This document shows, piece by piece, positions 1-6,223 of a DNA stretch of 20,484 nt (position 1 is its first letter; each line of letters starts with the position of its first letter). Both the position numbers and the translations under genes were made by a program. The notes below the pieces were generated by a model. That model had not been told where the DNA came from. It worked only from the letters and a program-made list of their open reading frames with translations, and searched no databases. Source of the stretch: an uncultured Collinsella sp. (GTDB lineage Bacteria > Actinomycetota > Coriobacteriia > Coriobacteriales > Coriobacteriaceae). The DNA lies in NCBI GenBank assembly GCA_902494535.1, contig CABUTO010000040.1, forward strand, positions 1-20,484. The letters run 5' to 3'.

Positions 1-38
1 ATTCATATGGTTTTAGTATAGGAAAAGGAATTTCTCGG

Positions 39-56
39 GGCCGCCTCTCGGCGGCC
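39..56 (-). other. GC hairpin GGCCGCC/GGCGGCC
   Basis: A perfect 7-bp stem with a 4-nt loop. On the minus strand it is followed by CCGAGAAATTCC rather than a clean U run, so an RNA structural or processing element fits better than a terminator. Confidence 0.4.
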
Positions 57-108
57 TTGCGAAAAACAAATCCAAGTTAGACCATTTCAAATGGTTCGAT
101 GTCTGCCC

Positions 109-136
109 GGATGCGACACATCTGGTGTGTCCATCC
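109..136 (-). other. Bulged 11-bp hairpin in the putative leader
   Basis: GGATG pairs with CATCC and GACACA pairs with TGTGTC. The loop is 5 nt (TCTGG) and there is a single bulged C at 114. The length and near-perfect pairing suggest a structured transcript segment. It lies just downstream (minus strand) of the boxA-like motif. Confidence 0.5.
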
Positions 137-170
137 TCGCAGTATCCGGTTCTCAAGGTGCACGCACAGC

Positions 171-345
171 GGCTGATCCGGTCCGACCGGGCCGCGCGGC
201 AAGGAGATATATTGCCAGACCGGAGGGGCCCCGGGGGCGGGAATCTGGGCGTACACATTTCCTACACATCTTGTGATCCGACTAACGTTTGCCAGCCGTT
301 AACTACCGCTCGCCGAGCATCTCTTTATATAAGGCAGTCTCATGG
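171..345. other. Intergenic stretch, no gene or convincing promoter seen
   Basis: This GC-rich stretch lies between the phosphohexomutase stop and the putative leader. It contains GGGGCCCC, a GGCAA/TTGCC inverted repeat around 198-216 and a TATATA at 326-331. I found no clean terminator for the phosphohexomutase gene and no good -35/-10 pair for a leftward rRNA promoter. Confidence 0.5.
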
Positions 346-1746
346 TTAAAGCGGATACGTCCCCCTAGCTAAAGCACAGCCAGCATCGAGCAACTCATCA
401 CGTTCTTCCACCGAGAACCCCTCGGCGTAGACGCGCACCACTGGTTCGGTCCCGCTAGGACGGACCAGCAGCCACGTGTCATCCTCGAATGCCAGACGCA
501 AGCCGTCCATATGACTAACGTTTTGCGGCACCTTGCCACAAATCGACTTGGGGTTTACGCCCGGCAGCAGGGTTCGTAACGTTTCGGCATCTTCGGCCTC
601 AAGGCGCAAATCGCGTCGACCGTAACTCGTCTTACCAAAACTGTCCTCGAGTTGGTCGACCAGAACGCCCAAAGGCGCGTCCGTCTTTGCCATAAGCTCA
701 CACAGAATCAGACAGGCGAGGATTCCATCGCGCTCGGGCATATGCGCGGCGATGCCGATACCACCGGCTTCTTCACCGCCTATGAGGACGCCGCCCTTCT
801 TCATCTCTGCCGCTATATATTTGAAACCGACTGGTTTGACGGTCACGCGGCAGCCAAGCGCCTCGGCAATGCGACGCACGAGCGTCGAACACGAAAGATT
901 GACGACGACGCGCCCCTCCAAATTACGAAATTGAACCAAGTCGCCCAAAACGAGCGCCATGATCTGATGCGGATGTATATATCTGCCGCGCTCGTCAACC
1001 GCGCCGATACGGTCGGCGTCGCCGTCGGTCACCAGGCCAGCGCAAGCTCCGTCCTCGATAACCGTGCGCTCGCAAGCGTCCACCCAAGGCTCAACGGGGT
1101 CGGGGCAGATATCTTCTTGGTCAGACGCCTGCCCGGCGTGAATCTCGTGCACCTCAACGCCAAGCTCGCGCAGCAAGTCGGCTAGATAACCCTGGGCTGC
1201 GCCGCCCATGGGATCGACAACCACGCGCAGGTGCGCGCCGCGGATGGCTTCGGCATCGACAAACGATGCCACCGCCTGCATATAGTCAGGAATGATATCC
1301 GCGGTGCGATATTGCCCCTCGATCCCCATTGGCTCGGGAGCCATGGTCTCTTCGAGCTCTTCGATGACATCCTGGTTGGCGGTCGAGCCGTCACCCATGC
1401 GAATCTTGAGGCACAGATAACCCTGCGGATGATGGGACCCCGTCACCATGAGCGCGCCGCACGCCTCACCGTCATAAGCCGCCGCCCACGTAAGGGCAGG
1501 GGTCGGGACAGGTCGCGAAGCGAGCACGGCGTCTAGCCCGTGCGCTGCTAGCACGCCCGCCGCAAGCTCAGCGAACTCGCGCGCCAGGGGCCGGGTGTCG
1601 AACCCTATATATACCGTTTTGCCCGGATTGGTCTTTTGCCACAACTCGCCGACGGCATCGGCGATACGGGCAACGTTATCGGCAGTGAAGTCCTCATCGA
1701 CGCGAGCGCGCCAACCGTCAGTTCCAAAATGAATTATCGCGCACAC
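346..1746 (-). CDS. Phosphoglucomutase/phosphomannomutase family protein
   Basis: An alpha-D-phosphohexomutase of about 466 residues, which interconverts hexose 1- and 6-phosphates in the cytoplasm and so feeds glycogen and cell-surface sugar synthesis. All four family signatures are visible in order: the phospho-serine loop TGSHHP (Ser about 104), the Mg-binding loop DGDADR, the sugar-specificity loop GGEEAGG, and the C-terminal phosphate loop RPSGTEP. The reading frame extends upstream to 1830, but homology begins at IHFGTDGW. The GTG at 1746 has GAGG about 9 nt before it, so I place the start there. A terminator separates it from the upstream homocysteine methyltransferase, so it probably has its own promoter in 1750-1860. 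Tyr-Ile pairs are repeatedly coded TAT-ATA, an unusual choice in this GC-rich genome. Glucose versus mannose specificity cannot be told from motifs. Confidence 0.9.
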   Translation of the reverse strand: MCAIIHFGTDGWRARVDEDFTADNVARIADAVGELWQKTNPGKTVYIGFDTRPLAREFAELAAGVLAAHGLDAVLASRPVPTPALTWAAAYDGEACGALMVTGSHHPQGYLCLKIRMGDGSTANQDVIEELEETMAPEPMGIEGQYRTADIIPDYMQAVASFVDAEAIRGAHLRVVVDPMGGAAQGYLADLLRELGVEVHEIHAGQASDQEDICPDPVEPWVDACERTVIEDGACAGLVTDGDADRIGAVDERGRYIHPHQIMALVLGDLVQFRNLEGRVVVNLSCSTLVRRIAEALGCRVTVKPVGFKYIAAEMKKGGVLIGGEEAGGIGIAAHMPERDGILACLILCELMAKTDAPLGVLVDQLEDSFGKTSYGRRDLRLEAEDAETLRTLLPGVNPKSICGKVPQNVSHMDGLRLAFEDDTWLLVRPSGTEPVVRVYAEGFSVEERDELLDAGCALARGTYPL

Positions 1747-1785
1747 GCGCAGACACCTCACAGTGTTTGGATCATGGTACGCATG

Positions 1786-1795
1786 GGGTATACCC
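1786..1795. promoter_or_regulatory. 10-bp palindrome GGGTATACCC upstream of the phosphohexomutase
   Basis: A perfect palindrome about 40 bp upstream of the chosen GTG start. It could be an operator, or TATACC could serve as a weak -10 with TTGCCG upstream at a short 15-bp spacing. It shares GGTAT/ATACC half-sites with the palindrome at 3285-3302. The role is unproven. Confidence 0.3.
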
Positions 1796-1869
1796 GCAAC
1801 ATGCACTCGGCAACCTGCCGGCACCAGCATTCACCATTTGGGCAAATGCTGCCGAGGACATGCAAGCAA

Positions 1870-1898
1870 TAAAAAAACCGCCCCGTATGGAGCGGTTT
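1870..1898 (-). terminator. Rho-independent terminator of the homocysteine methyltransferase unit
   Basis: On the minus strand AAACCGC pairs with GCGGTTT, continued by CC/GG around a short loop after one mismatch, and a seven-T run (1871-1877) follows. It begins 6 nt after the homocysteine methyltransferase stop codon and ends that transcription unit. Confidence 0.88.
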
Positions 1899-1903
1899 GC
1901 CCT

Positions 1904-2797
1904 TTATATATCGAGCGCCTCGGCCATCGCGGCCGTAGTGATTGCCGTGGTTCCACAGCAACTGCCCACCATTGCGGCACCGGCATGTCTCCATTCGATG
2001 CATGCGCGCGCGAAAGCTTCGGGGTTCTCGTGCCATACGGGGCCATCCTGAGTCTGGACCGGATCGCCTACGTTGGGACGCACCGTGACGGGAGTAGTCG
2101 CCGATGCAACCATCCTGGGCACCGCCGCGTTCGCGGCCGCAAGCGAACAGCAATTAACACCAACCGAATTTGCGCCGTGTTTTTCGGCGTACAAAACGGC
2201 TGCCTCGATGTTGAGGCCATCGCCCAGCAGGTCGCCTTTATCGTCAACGACAAAACTCACCAGAACAGGCATGCCGTCGGCGGCATCTCGGGCGCCGGCA
2301 AGCATGGGCTGCAGATTACGGATAGACGTCACCGTCTCGATCAGCAGACCGTCAACACCAGCATTGAGCAAGGCGTGCGCCTGTTCGCGCGCAATGCCGC
2401 GGATTTCACGATACTCGACAGAGTCCTCGGCAAACCACTCAATACCGATCGGGCCCATCGAGCCCAGCAGTAGCTGAGGGTGCGCCTGGCGGGCATCGTC
2501 GACGGCCCCGCGATTGACCTCCGCCACGGACGGCGCAATCTGGTCGTGCTTGAGGGCATAGCTCGATGCCTGAAAGGTATTGGTAATGAGCACCTGCGCG
2601 CCGGCGGCGACATACAAGCGATGGATACGAGAAACGGTCTGCGGCTCTGCCAGATTCCAAAACGCCGGTGGAATGTCGGCGGCATCGTACTCACTCAACA
2701 AAACACTGCCCATGGGGCCCTGCGCCAACAAGGTCTCGCTCGACAAGCGGCGCGTAAGTTCCTCGGCACCAAAGCGGTTGTAATAACTCGTATCCAT
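1904..2797 (-). CDS. Homocysteine S-methyltransferase family protein
   Basis: A zinc-dependent methyltransferase of 297 residues that transfers a methyl group to homocysteine to make methionine. It resembles MmuM and the N-terminal half of MetH, a TIM barrel. The zinc ligands are visible as GVNC (Cys216) and GSCCG (Cys280, Cys281), and the substrate-region motif ITNTFQAS is near residue 71. The length matches stand-alone MmuM-type enzymes, and no cobalamin or folate domain is fused. The methyl donor (S-methylmethionine, SAM, betaine or a partner corrinoid protein) cannot be read from the sequence. The ATG at 2797 has GGGA just upstream. It starts 10 nt after the metal-regulator gene, so the two are probably cotranscribed. 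Confidence 0.9.
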   Translation of the reverse strand: MDTSYYNRFGAEELTRRLSSETLLAQGPMGSVLLSEYDAADIPPAFWNLAEPQTVSRIHRLYVAAGAQVLITNTFQASSYALKHDQIAPSVAEVNRGAVDDARQAHPQLLLGSMGPIGIEWFAEDSVEYREIRGIAREQAHALLNAGVDGLLIETVTSIRNLQPMLAGARDAADGMPVLVSFVVDDKGDLLGDGLNIEAAVLYAEKHGANSVGVNCCSLAAANAAVPRMVASATTPVTVRPNVGDPVQTQDGPVWHENPEAFARACIEWRHAGAAMVGSCCGTTAITTAAMAEALDI

Positions 2798-2807
2798 ATA
2801 TATCCCG

Positions 2808-3230
2808 CTATTCCTCGACGCTGATTCCCTGCTTTTCGAGATAGGCGAGCCAGCGGCTCATCGTGTCCTCGGATAGCGCATGCTCCATCATGCAGGCCTC
2901 GGAATCGGCTCGCTCAAATTCGACACCGAGCTCCTGAACCAAAAACGTGCGGATGAGGCGATGACGGTACCAGATAGCCGTGCCAACCTCGCGGCCGCGA
3001 TCGGTCAGGATCACCTTGCCGTAGTGCGATTGCTCGACAAGCTCGGATGCCTTGAGCGCCGAAACCGCTTTATTGACCGATGCCTTGGAGACGCCAAGGC
3101 GCTGCGCGATGTCGACCGATCGCACGCCGTTGGTTTCCCCCTCTTCGCTTTCAATGCGAACCATGCACTCCAAGTAGTCTTCGTTCGCCACCGTCAGATG
3201 TAGTTCGCGCGAGCTATTTGTCGTATCCAT
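2808..3230 (-). CDS. DtxR/MntR-family metal-dependent transcriptional regulator
   Basis: A 140-residue two-domain repressor of the DtxR/MntR family, which binds operator DNA when loaded with Fe(II) or Mn(II). A winged helix-turn-helix spans about residues 38-80 (RSVDIAQRLGVSKASVNKAVSAL). The dimerisation and metal domain follows, with His90 (YRHRLI) and EACMMEH (Cys113, Glu116, His117). The C-terminal SH3-like domain of DtxR and IdeR is absent, as in MntR. EDYLE near residue 17 resembles the MntR N-terminal ligand motif, while the Cys-x-x-Glu-His set is DtxR-like. The frame extends to 3251, but the ATG at 3230 has GGGACGGA in front and fits the family N-terminus. It is divergent from pepT across a palindrome, a likely autoregulatory site. 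Confidence 0.9.
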   Translation of the reverse strand: MDTTNSSRELHLTVANEDYLECMVRIESEEGETNGVRSVDIAQRLGVSKASVNKAVSALKASELVEQSHYGKVILTDRGREVGTAIWYRHRLIRTFLVQELGVEFERADSEACMMEHALSEDTMSRWLAYLEKQGISVEE

Positions 3231-3261
3231 GATCTTCCGTCCCTTCTGCATTCAATGGCTG

Positions 3262-3290
3262 ATTCTACCCCATCCAAGCGTCGTGGTATG
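3262..3290 (-). promoter_or_regulatory. Possible promoter of the metal-regulator unit
   Basis: On the minus strand a TAGAAT -10 hexamer (3267-3262) lies 17 bp from a weak -35 (CATACC, 3290-3285). That -35 is the left half of the 8-2-8 palindrome, so a protein bound there would block it. The assignment rests mainly on the -10. Confidence 0.4.
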
Positions 3291-3302
3291 CCGTGGCATA
3301 CC
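3285..3302. promoter_or_regulatory. Perfect 8-2-8 palindrome, candidate operator for the metal regulator
   Basis: GGTATGCC-GT-GGCATACC is an exact inverted repeat in the divergent intergenic region, 54 bp from the regulator start and 48 bp from pepT. Size and position fit a DtxR/MntR-type operator. It overlaps the weak -35 regions of both candidate promoters. Binding by this regulator is inferred. Confidence 0.6.
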
Positions 3303-3303
3303 G

Positions 3304-3312
3304 TGCTAGAGT
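3304..3312 (+). promoter_or_regulatory. Extended -10 of the pepT promoter
   Basis: TGC-TAGAGT is an extended -10 element 39 bp before the pepT ATG. The -35 position (about 3284-3289, TGGTAT) is weak and lies inside the palindrome, so the gene may share metal-dependent control with the regulator. Confidence 0.4.
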
Positions 3313-3350
3313 TCTTGTTGCACACGACGACCAAGATTGGAGCGGTCTTT

Positions 3351-4598
3351 ATGGAAAACACCACCACGAGCCCCGATGTCCTCGAACGCTTTTTGCGCTA
3401 CGTCCAGATCAACACGCAGTCCGAGGATGCAAACTGCGACCAGGTACCCTCGAGCGCCGTTCAGTTTGACCTTGCCAACGTGCTGGCTGAAGAGCTGCGC
3501 GAGCTTGGTGCGGAAGATGCCCACGTGACCGAGCACGCCTATGTCTGCGCGCATATCCCCGCAAGTGCGGGCGCTGAGGACAAGCCCGCCCTGGGCCTGA
3601 TCGCCCATCTCGACACCACCGAAGTTGCACCGGGCGCCGGCGTGAAGCCGCACATCGTACACTACGAAGGCGGCGACCTGGTCTGCGGCACGGTTGACGG
3701 TAAGCCCGTTGCCATGGGTACCGCCAAGCTTCCCGCCCTGAATGACCTCGCGGGTGAGGACCTGGTCTGCAGCGATGGCACCACGCTGCTGGGCGCGGAC
3801 GACAAGGCGGGCGTCGCCGAGATCATGTCGCTTGTCGCGCGTATCGCTCAGGACCCTTCTCTGCCCCATCCCGCACTCGGCATTTGCTTCTGCCCTGACG
3901 AGGAGATCGGCCACGGAGCCGAGCTGTTGGATATCGATACCTTTGGCTGCAAGTACGCCTACACGGTCGACGGCGGCCCCATCGGCGAGCTGGAGTGGGA
4001 GTGCTTTAACGCCGCCGAGGCGACCGTCCGCTTTGAGGGCCAGTCCATCCACCCGGGCGACGCTAAGGGCCGTATGGTCAACGCAGGCAATCTGTTCTGC
4101 GACTTCAACGCGTTGCTCCCCTACGTGCAGCGCCCGGAGTATACGGAAGGCTACGAGGGCTTTTATCACCTTGAGGGTGTATCTGCGACCGTCGATCACG
4201 CCACAGCGCGCTATATCGTCCGCGACCATGACGCCGCCAAGTTCCAGCAGAAACTCGACCTTATTGATGCCGCCGCCCCGATACTCAACCAGCGTCTGGG
4301 TGAGGAGCGCGTGACGGTCGAGATTAAGCAACAGTATCGAAATATGGCCGAGATCGTTCGTGACTATCCCGAGCTTATTGATGTTGCCAAGGAAGCCTAC
4401 CTTGCCTGCGGCGTTGAGCCCCAAGTGCTGCCGATTCGTGGCGGCACCGACGGCGCCCAGCTGTCGTTCCGCGGTCTGCCCTGCCCCAACCTTTCCACCG
4501 GCGGCTATTGCTACCACGGCGTCAACGAGTTCGTCCCGGTCAGCTCGCTCGTCAAGATGACCGACGTGCTCCAGGAGCTCGTCGCCCGCTTTGCATAA
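3351..4598 (+). CDS. pepT: Peptidase T (tripeptide aminopeptidase, M20B)
   Basis: A zinc-dependent cytoplasmic aminopeptidase of 415 residues that removes the N-terminal residue of tripeptides. Signatures in order are AHLDTTE (metal His86 and Asp88), LLGADDKAG (about 147-154, bridging Asp), PDEEIGHG (catalytic Glu at about 184), VDGG (about 207) and the C-terminal metal histidine in GGYCYHGVNEFVP. The length matches the family (about 408-415). The frame opens at 3255, but the ATG at 3351 has GGAG about 9 nt upstream and gives the standard N-terminus. It is the only plus-strand gene in the window. It is transcribed away from the metal regulator and ends in a strong terminator. Confidence 0.95.
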   Translation: MENTTTSPDVLERFLRYVQINTQSEDANCDQVPSSAVQFDLANVLAEELRELGAEDAHVTEHAYVCAHIPASAGAEDKPALGLIAHLDTTEVAPGAGVKPHIVHYEGGDLVCGTVDGKPVAMGTAKLPALNDLAGEDLVCSDGTTLLGADDKAGVAEIMSLVARIAQDPSLPHPALGICFCPDEEIGHGAELLDIDTFGCKYAYTVDGGPIGELEWECFNAAEATVRFEGQSIHPGDAKGRMVNAGNLFCDFNALLPYVQRPEYTEGYEGFYHLEGVSATVDHATARYIVRDHDAAKFQQKLDLIDAAAPILNQRLGEERVTVEIKQQYRNMAEIVRDYPELIDVAKEAYLACGVEPQVLPIRGGTDGAQLSFRGLPCPNLSTGGYCYHGVNEFVPVSSLVKMTDVLQELVARFA

Positions 4599-4624
4599 GC
4601 CTGGCTGCATAAGCCCAAAAGACG

Positions 4625-4663
4625 AATCGCCCCGTCCTCAACCGAGAACGGGGCGATTTTTTT
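4625..4663 (+). terminator. Rho-independent terminator of pepT
   Basis: AATCGCCCCGT pairs with ACGGGGCGATT (11 bp, 12-nt loop), followed by seven T residues, 26 nt after the pepT stop. The stem begins with As opposite the U run, so it may also work weakly on the other strand. Confidence 0.92.
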
Positions 4664-4708
4664 GCTGCAACGAGAACAGGTTGACGCACGCCAGCCTCTT
4701 AACGCAAG

Positions 4709-4800
4709 GAGTGTCCCAATCTGCCGGCACATAAGGAACGTCCCCAAGTGCCAAGTGCATCAAGAGTGTCCCCTTTGACCAGTCGTTTAAGAACGTCCCC
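4709..4800. repeat. Two-unit tandem repeat, 55-bp period
   Basis: GAGTGTCCC occurs at 4709 and 4764, and GAACGTCCCC at 4736 and 4791. Each pair is exactly 27 bp apart and the units are exactly 55 bp apart. Sequence between the conserved blocks differs. On the minus strand each unit can be read as GTFL followed by five variable residues and GTLL, in different frames because 55 is not a multiple of three. It lies between converging pepT and the LCP gene. The function is unknown. Confidence 0.75.
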
Positions 4801-4807
4801 AACGACT

Positions 4808-4831
4808 ACGTCGATGTTTTGGCAACGACAG
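4808..4831. repeat. 24-nt dispersed repeat, copy 1
   Basis: The block begins ACGTCGATGTTTTGGCAA and matches 20347-20370 at 21 of 24 positions in the same orientation. Both copies are intergenic. Confidence 0.6.
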
Positions 4832-4868
4832 CGAGCGGGTCGCATTTGAGACAAGGTGACGTGAAACG

Positions 4869-4898
4869 AAAGGGCGCTGACCTTCTGGTCGCGCCCTT
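4869..4898 (-). terminator. Probable terminator of the murA-LCP unit
   Basis: On the minus strand a 12-bp stem (AAGGGCGC and GACC arms, one bulged base, 4-nt loop) is followed by TTTCGTTTC. The U run is interrupted but the stem is very stable. It lies about 80 nt after the LCP stop codon. Confidence 0.7.
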
Positions 4899-4946
4899 GA
4901 AGTTGAACGTCAGATTGTCCAAATGCGGCCCGCGCAGCGTCAAGCG

Positions 4947-4974
4947 GTTATGCGGTTTGGTAAAACCGCGTAAC
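4947..4974 (-). other. 12-bp hairpin directly after the LCP stop codon
   Basis: GTTATGCGGTTT and AAACCGCGTAAC form a 12-bp stem with one G-T wobble and a GGTA loop. No U run follows in either direction. It may protect the mRNA 3' end or pause polymerase before the terminator at 4869-4898. Confidence 0.55.
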
Positions 4975-4975
4975 T

Positions 4976-6211
4976 CTAATAGTTGGCTTCGTAGCCGTTG
5001 CCGTCGCCGGTGGGCTCTTCGTAGTAGTCCGAATCGCTCGAATCGCTTGAGTCATCGGAATCGTCAGAGCTGACCGATGAGGTTGCGGTACCGTTTGCGT
5101 AGTCGTCAGACGTGTTGTTGTTCAGGTCGCCGATCGTAGAGCTGGAACCGTCGGAAAGACCCATGGTGTTGGGACCCTTGGGATCCTTGCCGGCATCGAC
5201 GCGCTCCATCATTTCCTTGAGCTCGTCCTCGTAGACAAAGACGTAGCTCACACCGTCGATCATGGTGCTGTCGTCGGCATACGAGGGCAGGTTGGCCGAG
5301 TAGATACCGTCGACATCCATACCGCGCATGGCGTTGACCGTAGCCACGATATCCTGAACGCTCATATCGGTTACGAGCATATCGGACAGCGAATTAACCA
5401 GGCCAAAGATCTTCGTGGCATCGAAGTTATTGAGAATCTGGTTGGCAAGGGCGCCAAGCACCTGACGCTGGTGGCGCATGCGCGTGTAATCGCCGTCGGC
5501 ATAGGTGTAGCGGCAGCGGGCATAGGTAAGGGCGGTGGCACCGTCCATATGCTGCTGGCCAGCGGTAATCTTAATATCCAGGTGCTCGGGGTCGTCAACA
5601 TCATCGGTTGCGTTAATGTCGATACCGCCAACCGAATCAATCAGCGCCTGCATACCGTCGAAGCTGACCTCGGCATAGTGGGAAATCTGAACACCGCACA
5701 GCTCGTTGACCGCCTCGACCATGGCCTCGGCGCCGCCCACGGTATGGCAGGCGTTGATCTTCATGGTCTCGCCCTTGTACTCGACCTTGGTGTCGCGCGG
5801 AACGGAAATGAGCGTCGCCTGCTTTTGCGTGGGGTCGATGCGTGCCAGGATAATCGAGTCGGCGCGATACGTATCCTCGCCCGGACGGCCGTCGGTGCCA
5901 AGAAGCAGCACGTAGAACGGATCCTTTGCCTCATCGGTGTCAACCAGAACCCGACGCAGATTGTCGGTAATGACATTAGAATCGCCGAGCTTGCCCATAA
6001 TGGTGGCAAACCACAGGCCGGCAGCGGTAGTAGCACTCAGCAGCACGCCAAGCACGACAATGAGCGCGACGTGACGAATCGTGTGGCTACGACGACGTTG
6101 GCGAGCGCGCTCGGAATAGCGAGCCACGTTATCGCGACTGTAGATCTTGGCCTGTGCACCAGTTGAGGGTCTTCGGGCGGTGGTATCCGCGAGGGGCTTT
6201 TTATTAAACAT
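4976..6211 (-). CDS. LytR-CpsA-Psr (LCP) family cell-wall polymer ligase
   Basis: A 411-residue membrane-anchored LCP protein. This family attaches teichoic-acid-like or other glycopolymers from lipid carriers to peptidoglycan. A basic cytoplasmic tail (1-46) precedes one transmembrane helix (about 47-70). The LCP domain (about 98-260) shows LLLGTDGRP, TYRADSIILARI, SVPRDTKV and the arginine-rich CRYT...GDYTRMRHQRQ, residues that bind the polyprenyl pyrophosphate. The last 45 or so residues are a Ser/Asp tail ending in YEEPTGDGNGYEANY, probably exposed and disordered. The frame allows a TTG two codons earlier, but the ATG at 6211 has AGG at good distance. It follows murA by 12 nt, placing precursor synthesis and wall decoration in one unit. 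Confidence 0.9.
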   Translation of the reverse strand: MFNKKPLADTTARRPSTGAQAKIYSRDNVARYSERARQRRRSHTIRHVALIVVLGVLLSATTAAGLWFATIMGKLGDSNVITDNLRRVLVDTDEAKDPFYVLLLGTDGRPGEDTYRADSIILARIDPTQKQATLISVPRDTKVEYKGETMKINACHTVGGAEAMVEAVNELCGVQISHYAEVSFDGMQALIDSVGGIDINATDDVDDPEHLDIKITAGQQHMDGATALTYARCRYTYADGDYTRMRHQRQVLGALANQILNNFDATKIFGLVNSLSDMLVTDMSVQDIVATVNAMRGMDVDGIYSANLPSYADDSTMIDGVSYVFVYEDELKEMMERVDAGKDPKGPNTMGLSDGSSSTIGDLNNNTSDDYANGTATSSVSSDDSDDSSDSSDSDYYEEPTGDGNGYEANY

Positions 6212-6223
6212 AGGCAACCTGTA

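Larger units (their letters stand above)
1..170 (-). promoter_or_regulatory. Probable rRNA operon leader (boxA-like motif and hairpins)
   Basis: No protein gene is recognisable here. On the minus strand 158-148 reads CCTTGAGAACC, which resembles the TTGAGAAC boxA-like antitermination motif in actinobacterial rRNA leaders. Downstream on the minus strand come a bulged hairpin (109-136), a 7-1-7 palindrome (81-95), a T-rich run (about 62-76) and a GC hairpin (39-56), then AT-rich sequence to the edge. A protein gene lies immediately to the right, so this would be the leader of a 16S gene just left of the window rather than a 16S-23S spacer. The identification is inference from motif resemblance; no rRNA gene sequence is present. 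Confidence 0.42.
4664..4975. other. Convergent intergenic region, no gene
   Basis: This stretch lies between the pepT terminator and the stop of the LCP gene. It holds the 55-bp tandem repeat, one copy of a 24-nt sequence repeated near the right edge (4808-4831), and two hairpins (4870-4898 and 4947-4974). I see no coding sequence with a credible start and ribosome site. Confidence 0.6.

Noticed and set aside
1..345. tRNA, SRP RNA, RNase P RNA or tmRNA gene
   Set aside because: No cloverleaf, GGTTCGA-type T-arm in the right context, or conserved cores of those RNAs were found on either strand.
1747..1830. N-terminal extension of the phosphohexomutase up to the ATG at 1830
   Set aside because: The extra 28 residues have no family counterpart, and the GTG at 1746 has the better ribosome site.
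3306..4610. Minus-strand open frame of 434 codons opposite pepT
   Set aside because: pepT has complete catalytic motifs, a ribosome site and a terminator; the opposite frame has none of these.
4511..4747. Small protein read through the tandem repeats on the minus strand
   Set aside because: The frame runs across the pepT terminator and into the pepT 3' end, and the two repeat units fall in different frames, so coding is unlikely.
4709..4800. Possible CRISPR array at the 55-bp repeats
   Set aside because: Only two degenerate units with short split conserved blocks, no direct repeat of 25-35 bp, and no cas genes nearby.
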